Part shown: piece after piece, positions 56,901 to 64,000 of the stretch | Layout: every line of letters begins with the position of its first letter | Numbering within the stretch: the stretch's first letter is position 1 | From: Lineolata rhizophorae | Taxonomy: Eukaryota > Ascomycota > Dothideomycetes > Lineolatales > Lineolataceae | NCBI GenBank assembly: GCA_010093515.1 | Contig: MU001683.1 | Coordinates: forward strand, 250,084-314,083 | Reading direction: 5' to 3' | Length of the DNA: 64,000 nt | Notes under the pieces: generated by a model | Databases searched by the model: none | Told to the model about the DNA's origin: nothing | Seen by the model: the letters and a program-made list of their open reading frames with translations, nothing else | Made by a program: the position numbers and the translations under genes

Positions 56901-58539
56901 GTTGAGGGGGTTTTGGGCGGGGTGGATGGGCAATTGGCGTTCGTGCGAACGAGTCGGATGCGGGTGGAAATGAGCGGATGCTGTGATGCAGTCGAATGGG
57001 GAGTGCTCGAGGTCGAGGCGCAGTCAATTGCAGAAACGAAGGTCGGGAGACTCAAAGCTCGCCGAACGTCAAACTTGGCAGCTAGCTAGCGTACCAACGA
57101 TGCGAAACCGTCAATGTTGCGAAGAACAAAACGCAACCCACGCCGGCGGAGCCCTCCCCTTAAGTACCCTGCCTCACTCTTCTAGAAGAAACCAAGCCCC
57201 GTTCCCACCCAGCCCTCCCTTTCCTCACGTTATTTAGTCACACTACCGCACGTGGGCGTTGACTTGAGTCCAGCTGGCAACTTCGCACCGGATGAAACCC
57301 TCCGGCCGGCGATTCGTCCGCCCGACCAATGAGCACGGCCCCAGCCCTCCGACCCCGGGCCGCCCGCGGCCAGACTTTGCATCCCGAAGCCCGACTGAAC
57401 CCAGCGCGCGCGACGCCATGTCTGTACCTACCTGCCTATGTACATAGGTGCAGTGCACTCCGCACCGACGCGTCGCAAACACCCGCTGTTTACGGCCCTG
57501 GTAGCGCCCGCCCAAACATCGCGATCAGCCCGAAGCGGCGCCGGCGTCCCGCCGCGTCGGCGGGAGAACGACGGGCCCGCCGTGCAGGTCTCCCGAAGCG
57601 CGGCCCCAGCTTATGCTATGCGCGTGCGCGCGGCGGAAGACGCACCCGGAAGCGCAGGCCGTCGACCGACGGGGTCGCCGCTTCTCTTGCTTGCTTATCA
57701 AGCGCCGGGCCGAGCGCGTTTCGATGGCGATTGCGAAGGGAGTGGAGCGTGGTTGGTCCCAGGCCTAGTAGCTAGTGCATACTTGCGTACATAGGCTCGG
57801 AACGGCTTCTGGCGTGGTGCGGCGTGCCTTGTTGCCTGCTACGTATGTACATGCTGTAGGTGGTTTATGCAAAGCCGCGATAGCTCCTGCGGATACCGAG
57901 GCACGGAGCGCCATGCTCCACACCCACAAACGTAGTACCTAGACTGACGGACAACGCTCCCACATACTCGCCGAGTCACTCACTCATTCACCCACGGACT
58001 CGCTCGCTCACTCACTCGCTCACCCACTTCCAATCGCAAAAGAATATACAAATTACTGCCCACCAGGTATAGGTCCCAGCCCTAAGCCCCATCACGATGC
58101 CGCCTTTACCGCCGCCACTCATCCATCCCATCATAACGCAGAGCCTGAAGCCCAAAAACGGAAAAAAAAAGTAATCATCAACCCACTCACTCACCCACCC
58201 ATCCTCCTATTCACCCATCAAAAGCAATCCCAGGCAACCTCACTCAATCGAACAGGCCAGTTGCTAAGCATACATTTTCAAGCCGAGAAGCCGCTGTCCA
58301 GAGAAAGACCAAAACAATAAAGCCAGGGAAAAAGGAACTACAAAAAAAAGAAAAAGAAGAAGAAGGAGAAGAAGAGGAAGAAGAAGAGATTACCCGCTAT
58401 GCCATGTACACCGAGCCCGCACCGCACGAACCCCCTCCAGATATCCATCCCACAGCACTTTTGTCCCCCCCGGTCACCACTCCTCACTCCGTTTCCACGA
58501 GCCTCGCCCACCACCACTCTGCGCCCTTCCCCTTCCCCT
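56901..58539. other. Intergenic with ACTC repeats and a purine tract
   Basis: First the promoter of the MAPEG gene. From 57965 to 58060 and again near 58180 there are irregular CACTCACTCGCT-type repeats. 58337-58390 is an almost pure A/G tract, and 58400-58540 is C/T-rich in the 3' flank of the next minus-strand gene. No gene supported. Confidence 0.45.
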
Positions 58540-59981
58540 TCACTCCCTCCTCAAAGCCTTCCTCGCCAGCCGCGCGACCGCGCCGTCCTCGGCGTCCACG
58601 ATCGACCGGAACCGCTCCTCATCGTAAAAGTACGCGGCGGCGACGCCCAGGAAGACGGCCGTGACGGCGATGGCAGCGTTACTGTAGAAAAAGTAGAAAA
58701 TTTTCGCTTTAGTGCTCTGAGACTTTTTTTTTCCGCATAAACCCTCCATGTCCCCCCTTTCTTCTCTTCAAAGAAATGACTCCTCGCCAGACATTTCAGG
58801 AAAGAAAGGGAGGGCAGAGAAATAAGAAGGAAGGAGAAGGGGGGGGGGGGGGGGGAAAGCCCCATAGCCCAATAGCCCAAGCCACCCTACAAACACAACA
58901 CCACACCTCCACTCACCACCCGCCTAAGTACCCAGCACCCCACACGCATTGTCGAAAACCCAAAAAGGGAGGGGGGGCCCAGTGAAGAAAACCCACAACA
59001 ACCAAAACAAAAAAAAAAGCAGGGCAATCTTACAACGTCGACACCGCCGTCCCTCCTCCCCCCCTCCTCCCATCCTTCTTCGTCTTCCTCCGCCCGCCGC
59101 CTCCGCACAGCATCGCGAACCACCGGCCCACGGGCGCCAACAGCGACCCGACCAGCGCGTCCCACAGGCCCGCCAGCGCGCCGGCGCCGCCGGCGCCCCG
59201 CCTGTGCTCGACGGCTCCGGCGCCCGAGCGCTCGTCCGCGCCGCGGGCGTCGTCGCCGGCGGCTCCTGCTGCTGGTTCGTCGTCTTTCGTGGAAGCGGCG
59301 GCGGTCTGGTTCGCGGCGGCGGCAGGAGGCTCGTCCTTGGGCGTGAGCGGCGGCGTCGGGGGCGGCGCGGCGGCCGAGTCGGAGCGATTAGGGCCTACAT
59401 ATAGCGCGCGCGCATGCGCACACAGCAGCTCGTCAGAAACAAACGACTCTTGAAGTCCGGCGATAGAAGAGGGGGAGTGGGGGTAGTGCAAGATAGCAAA
59501 GCAAAGCAAAAAGAAAAAAAAAGCAGAGGACATTCTTCCCTACCAGAAGCCGAACCAGGCCCCTCCCCACGCAGCGCGTCGCCGCTCCCCTCCGCCTCCC
59601 CACCAGTACCAGTACCAGCACCCCCCGCCACAACGGCCGCCACAGCAGCCACACCCGCCGCCGCGACGCCCGGCGCGCCCGGCGCGCCCGGCGCCCCGTT
59701 GCCCTCGGCCTCCTCCTCCGAGATGGCGTTCAGGTGTGGCGACGCGCCGCCGGAGACGCTCTCGCGGGCCGAGGAGCAGGGGCAGGGGCGCGGGCTGGGC
59801 GCGACGCTGCTGCCGGCGCTCGACCGGCGGCGCACAGGCGACGGCGGCGTGCCGCCGTCCACCACCACCTCGTCCTCCTCCAGCCGGCGCTTGCACGCGT
59901 CGATCTGCTCGTACACGCTGCGGCGGTCCGAGGGGAACGGCTCGAGCGATGGGTCGTCGGGGTCCGCGCTCTCGGCCGGGA

Positions 59982-60026
<45 letters not shown>

Positions 60027-61298
60027 CGTCGAGAGAGAGCGCCGGCGGCGCGGGCTTGCGCGACGAGGACGGGTGCCGCGAGCTCCGCTGCGAGGAGGGC
60101 GGCTTGGCGGAGCCGCGCCGGCTGTCCGATTCGTGGGCAAAGAGGGGCGCGCCCGTCTCCTCGTCGCGAGGCGTGCCGGCGACGCTGGAGCCCGAGGACG
60201 AGCCGCCGCACTCGTGGGCAAAGAGCGGGGCGCCGCTCTCGTAGGTGAATTCGTCTCCGGTGGCGCCGACCTCTTGCTTGGCGCCTTCTTCGTCTTTCTG
60301 CTGGTCCTTGTCGCCGTTGACGACAACGACGGCGGCAGGCTCGGCGTCGGCGGCCCGCTTGTCGTGCGCGATGCGCTCGGTTTCCGTGGCCGAGGGGCCG
60401 AAGTCGTCGCCGAAGCGGGGTTCGTCGTCCGTCTTTTCGACGATGACCATGGGGGGCCTGCTGTCTTGGACGGGCTCCTTGGGCGGCGAGACGCTGGGAG
60501 AGAGCTCGCCGTTGGAAGGGGACTCGAGCGTGACGTCAGGCTTTGCGTCGGCCACACGTTGCTCTTCGCGTTCGTGCAGGCTTTCTCCCTCGACGTCGCC
60601 GTATTCGGGACGTTCCTGATCCGGGACTTTCTCGACGACGGTGACGGGGACAGGAACGGCCTCGGCGCTCCGGGAGGACTCCTGCGGCGGCTCTTTCGCG
60701 GCCGTCTTCGAGGGCGGTTTGACCACGAGCACATTGTTGCGGTTGCCGGATCCATCGTCAACTGTAGCGCGCGTGAGTGGCAGTATCGGTAGCTAGCCCA
60801 GCACACAGACGCTAGCTAGCGCAGCGTCGAGCGGATCGCCCTACCTGAGGGTTGGGACTCGTCCAACACCCACCAGTCGCCCGTGCCGAGCCTGATCTTG
60901 TACTGGTGCTCTCCTTCTTCGACCGATTCAAACTTGCGCACAAACTTCACGTGCCCGTCTTGGGTGCGCTCCTCGGAGGCGTGCATCTCGTGGGGCACCC
61001 ATGGCGGCGTGGTAAACGAGCCGGCCACGTAGACCGGCGGCTGGGCACCAGGGTGCGCGTATGCGATCTCGACGGGCCAGGCCGGTGCTGGCGGCGCCGA
61101 TTCCGGCTCGGCCATGGTCCTGTCAACCAAGGTGTCGAGGGACGCAGGCTGGCGAAGGAGCTTGGCGCGGCGGAGCTTGCCTGGGTCTGCGGGGGCGCGC
61201 GAGGCCACGGGAAGCACGTCAGCAGACTTGGAGTGGTGGAGGTCCTGCTTGTGCAAGTGCAATTTCTTGCGGGATTTGGGGTAGCATAGCGAATGCAT
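58540..61298 (-). CDS. AMPK-type glycogen-binding (E-set) protein with C-terminal membrane anchor
   Basis: Four exons: 61298-60845, 60761-59544, 59394-59034, 58681-58540 (2175 nt, 724 aa). Residues 73-148 form an AMPK1_CBM/CBM48-like fold (PVEIAYAHPGAQPPVYVAGSF, VKFVRKFESVEEGEHQYKI, GDWWVLDESQP), as in yeast Mdg1/Crp1. A long acidic disordered region follows with a twice-used GAPLFAHE motif, poly-Gln and Ala/Gly/Pro-rich stretches. The end has a single hydrophobic helix (about 680-697, AAIAVTAVFLGVAAAYF) followed by a short charged tail, suggesting a tail anchor. A role as a membrane-linked glycogen or phosphosignal adaptor is inferred. The start could also be Met62 (61115). Translation of the opposite strand is long and open but lacks domains. 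Confidence 0.85.
58839..58855. repeat. G17 homopolymer in intron
   Basis: Seventeen consecutive G (C on the coding strand) lie in the last intron of the E-set protein gene. Such runs are unstable and hard to sequence; the length may be inexact. Confidence 0.85.
59982..60022 (-). repeat. CAG/CAA tract coding poly-Gln in E-set protein
   Basis: About 13 consecutive Gln codons (CTG with one TTG on the plus strand) in the disordered middle of the E-set protein. Likely length-variable between strains. Confidence 0.9.
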
Positions 61299-62941
61299 GG
61301 GCGCGTAGCAAGAGGCGAGTTATACGCGGGCACTGTATAGGTAGGATAGTAGGATAGGGTTTCGACAAAGAATAGGTAGCAGAGTAGAGCATGAAGTTGG
61401 CGGGTTGTTGGTGGGTTGGATCGATCAGTGGAAGGTACAGTGAAGGGCCTTTCACAAGGGCAGAACGCTGGCTTCATACCTGCTACTTGTACTGTGGGAT
61501 CTAGAATTGAAGACGAGGAGGAGGAAGGCGGAGATGCTCTGTACGGCACGTGCGGAGGGAGGGATAAAGCGCGCGCAGGCTGCAGCGGGACTTTGGGCCG
61601 TTGGGGTAAGCAAGCGCAACCTTAGAAGGTGCGACAGGGGAGCTCCCGCGTGATTGCTCTTGGAATGATTTCGCCTCAGTGGGCCGAAGCTGGCAGCGGC
61701 AGCACGCAGGCGGAAGGGGGAGGCCGCAGAGGGGCAGGCCCGCGCGAGAGTGAGAGGAAAGAGGCGGGTGGGCGTGCGGGCAAACGGCCGGGAAGCGTTG
61801 GGCGGGCAGCGGAGGCAGCTGACGGGAGCTCACCGGACAGCAGGCGCCGCCGAGCTCGGGCGGGCAGGAGGCAAGCTCGGCAAAGGCAAGAGCTCGGCGG
61901 GAAGCAGCGTTCGAGCAACCAGGACAGTTAGGGACGGCAGGCACGCGAGTTCTTACCGCGCGTTGCCTGCGTCTGATGCAATGTCGGCCCTGCCTTGTCT
62001 GGGGAGGGCCTGCGCCACACCCACGCACGCCCGCGCAGCAGGAAGTGTGCGGAAGGAAAACCGCGCGTCCGAACCCTGGTAGCACGTCCAACCACCGCAC
62101 CCGGCTGCGGTCATGGTCACGTATGCGCGCCGGACCTTCCGTGCCACAGCAGCGGCAACAGCAGCTCGGTACTACGTTTCGAAGCGTCAAGCAAGGCACA
62201 ACCACATATCCACCACTCGCCGGCCCCACCGTGCTCCCCCGCCCTATCAGATCCGCCCGGGAGCGTGGGAAAGCGCGGGAAATTCTTGGTCGGTTCCATG
62301 GATGCATCGAGGTTGGCGCGCTTATCGGCGGCTGGCGACGAAGAAAAGCCCAAGGCCCAACAGATATCAAGGAAACCCGATGATTGTGGGACCTCTGCAG
62401 TGGCGCCTTGCCGCGTTCGGATAGCTCGAGCCACAACTAACGACGGGGGCCGCCGTCACCGCCACAGGCGAGGCGCCCCGCACCTCATGCTGTGTGTAGC
62501 ACCGAGCAATCGAAGCGACGGCCTGAGAGGAGTGAGGCGCGAGCGAATTGAATAGTCCTGCGTATGCATTAGCAGCCAAGAATTAGTTCACTTTCAAATT
62601 TCATCTGGGGCGGTGAATTGGTGGTAGTTGGTGGCAAGGTAGCAGTTGTACCTGTTGAGGGGCACTTGCCAATACCCAATCACCTGAGGTCTTACCACTG
62701 CTAATCTAGAATCACCGAGGGCAAAAAAAAAAAAATAATAAAAATAAAATAAAATAATTAGAGCAACAATATTCGTGATCTACAGTAGACCCATGAGCTC
62801 ACAGCTAGTTCACGTGGATTCGCTACCCAACTTCAGTACTAGGTCTAGGCAGGTACACCGTTCGCATTCCATCACGTGGACCGAATCACGAGCTCCGACC
62901 AACACGTCCCGACACCCTCTCAAAAGTCCCACGACAAAACC
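61299..62941. other. Intergenic: promoter of E-set gene
   Basis: GC-rich until 62.5 kb with overlapping chance frames on both strands (for example 61501-62436, minus, 311 codons, Ser/Arg/Pro-rich, no domain). 62725-62760 is an A/T-rich run. No gene supported. Confidence 0.45.
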
Positions 62942-64000
62942 TCACGCCGGCGTCACGGCCTGCGGAAACGTAAACACCTCCTCCGGATCCCACACGGCCT
63001 TCACCCTCGCCAACCTCTCGTAGTTCTCGCCCCAGTACATCTCGTGGGCCTCGCGCCTGCTCAGCGAGGTGTCCGCGTAGTTGATGTACATGCCGAAGCG
63101 GGCGGCGGGCATGGCGCGCACCACGGCCGCCACCCAGCCGTCCAGGAACCCGAAGCCGTCGTCCGGGTACGCCCCGAAGAAGACGCGGTCGTAGAACTGC
63201 ATCTTGAGCAGCGTGGCGGCCCGGTGCGCGTATGCCGTCGCGTCTCGCCCCACCGCCCCGATGGCCGACGTCGGCCCGCCGTACAGGTCCACGATCACGT
63301 ACCAGTTGCGCGTGAAGGGCAGGTCGGCGGCCTGGTCGAACCAGTAGTCGACGAAGGCGGCGATGGCGTCGGCGCTCAGCGCGGGGCTCATGAGGCTTTT
63401 GGCGAAGAAGGTATCGTGCTGGGGGGAGAGCGTTAGTTATTTTTATCCATTCTTTTTTATTTATTTTTTTTCTCCTTGTTTGGACGGCCTCGGAAACCTA
63501 CGTATGGATACTCCCCGCTCATCTCCAGCGGCTGCCCGTTCGCGTTCGCCTCCAGCGACTCCATCCAGCCCACCTCCTCCACCGTCACCTCGGTCGCGTT
63601 GCCCAGCCGCGCCAGCATCCCGCGGTACTCGGCCAGGTCCTCGGCCGGCCCGTAGTACACGCCGCTGAGCGCGAAGAAGCCGCCGGCGATCAAGAAGCGC
63701 ATGTTCAGCTCCGGCGGCTGGGCGCCCTCGGCCGCGAAGTCCTGCAGCGCCGCGAAGGCGGCCTTGGCCTCGGCGCGCGAGAAGTTGAACGAGGCGTTGA
63801 TGAGGGTCGCGCGCGCGGGGGCCGCGAACGTGGCGAACTTGAAGTCGGTCACGATGCCGAAGGACGAGCCCGCCCCGCGCAGCGCCCAGAAGAGGTCCGG
63901 GTTGGACGTCTCCGAGGCCGTGACGAGGCTGCCGTTGGCCGTCACCACCGTCGCTTCCACCATGGAGTCGAGCGTCAGGCCGTGCGTGTGCGAGCTGAAG
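62942..64000 (-). CDS. Berberine-bridge-type FAD-linked oxidase, 3' part
   Basis: Two exons are visible: 64000 (cut) to 63502 and 63418-62942, joined by an 83-nt intron. The first has the FAD_binding_4 C-terminal part (SHTHGLTLDSMVEATVV, NPDLFWALRGAGSSFGIVTDF), where the flavin contacts the LFWALRGGG-like loop. The last exon carries the BBE domain (MYINYADTSLS, YWGENYERLARVKAVWDP, FTFPQAV). These secreted or vesicular oxidases act on alkaloids, sugars or cellooligosaccharides; in fungi many sit in secondary-metabolite clusters. Here N-glycosylation-like NxS/T sites (NGSL, NASFNFS, NATE) support a secreted protein. The 5' end, with signal peptide and the His/Cys bicovalent sites, lies outside the window. 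Confidence 0.9.

Noticed and set aside
59734-60792. 352-codon plus-strand frame opposite the E-set gene
   Set aside because: It is the antisense of a GC3-biased exon, which commonly stays open; the minus-strand reading has the domain and spliceable introns.
61501-62436. 311-codon minus-strand frame
   Set aside because: Low-complexity Ser/Arg/Pro translation without domain, in a region better explained as promoter DNA.

Overview
The window is nuclear DNA of a filamentous ascomycete (Pezizomycotina, probably Sordariomycetes). Genes have short GT-AG introns of about 46-110 nt with CTAAC or CTGAC branch-like motifs. Recognisable host proteins include OMA1, RPB9, an Ess1/Pin1 prolyl isomerase, a RING-PH-VWA scaffold and fungal-only families. 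AT/TpA-rich mobile-element relics suggest repeat-induced point mutation (RIP). Exon models below were built by hand. For the intact multi-exon genes the exon lengths sum to a multiple of three, which supports the models.

Layout. 1-4.0 kb is a decayed block: the end of a pogo/Fot-type transposase, then a broken nonribosomal peptide synthetase with C-A-T-C traces. 4.7-6.6 kb holds an OMA1-like mitochondrial metalloprotease with 12 exons, several of them micro-exons. 6.6-17.2 kb shows no gene I can support. 17.2-21.1 kb holds a large Ste5/Far1-like scaffold on the minus strand. 21.1-28 kb is again gene-free to my eye. 28-39 kb is AT-richer and accessory-looking: a decayed DUF3435 tyrosine recombinase (the family of Starship captains) and an SRPK-like kinase gene with one homopolymer frame break.

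39.5-48.3 kb is a GC-rich core block: a low-complexity hypothetical protein, the Pin1-type isomerase, RPB9 and a Nudix hydrolase. 48.3-56.2 kb has lower GC, with an intact AAA ATPase, an AT-rich RIP-like patch and a DUF7708 gene with one frame break. 56.3-64 kb returns to GC-rich genes on the minus strand: a MAPEG protein, a membrane-anchored AMPK-type carbohydrate-binding protein, and the 3' part of a berberine-bridge-type FAD oxidase cut by the window end.

The genes do not form one pathway. The most unusual signal is in RPB9: the intron between its two zinc ribbons is, for about 420 nt, an in-frame, GC3-biased coding extension with its own CxxC pairs and a Gln/His-rich tail. This predicts two protein forms from one core transcription gene.
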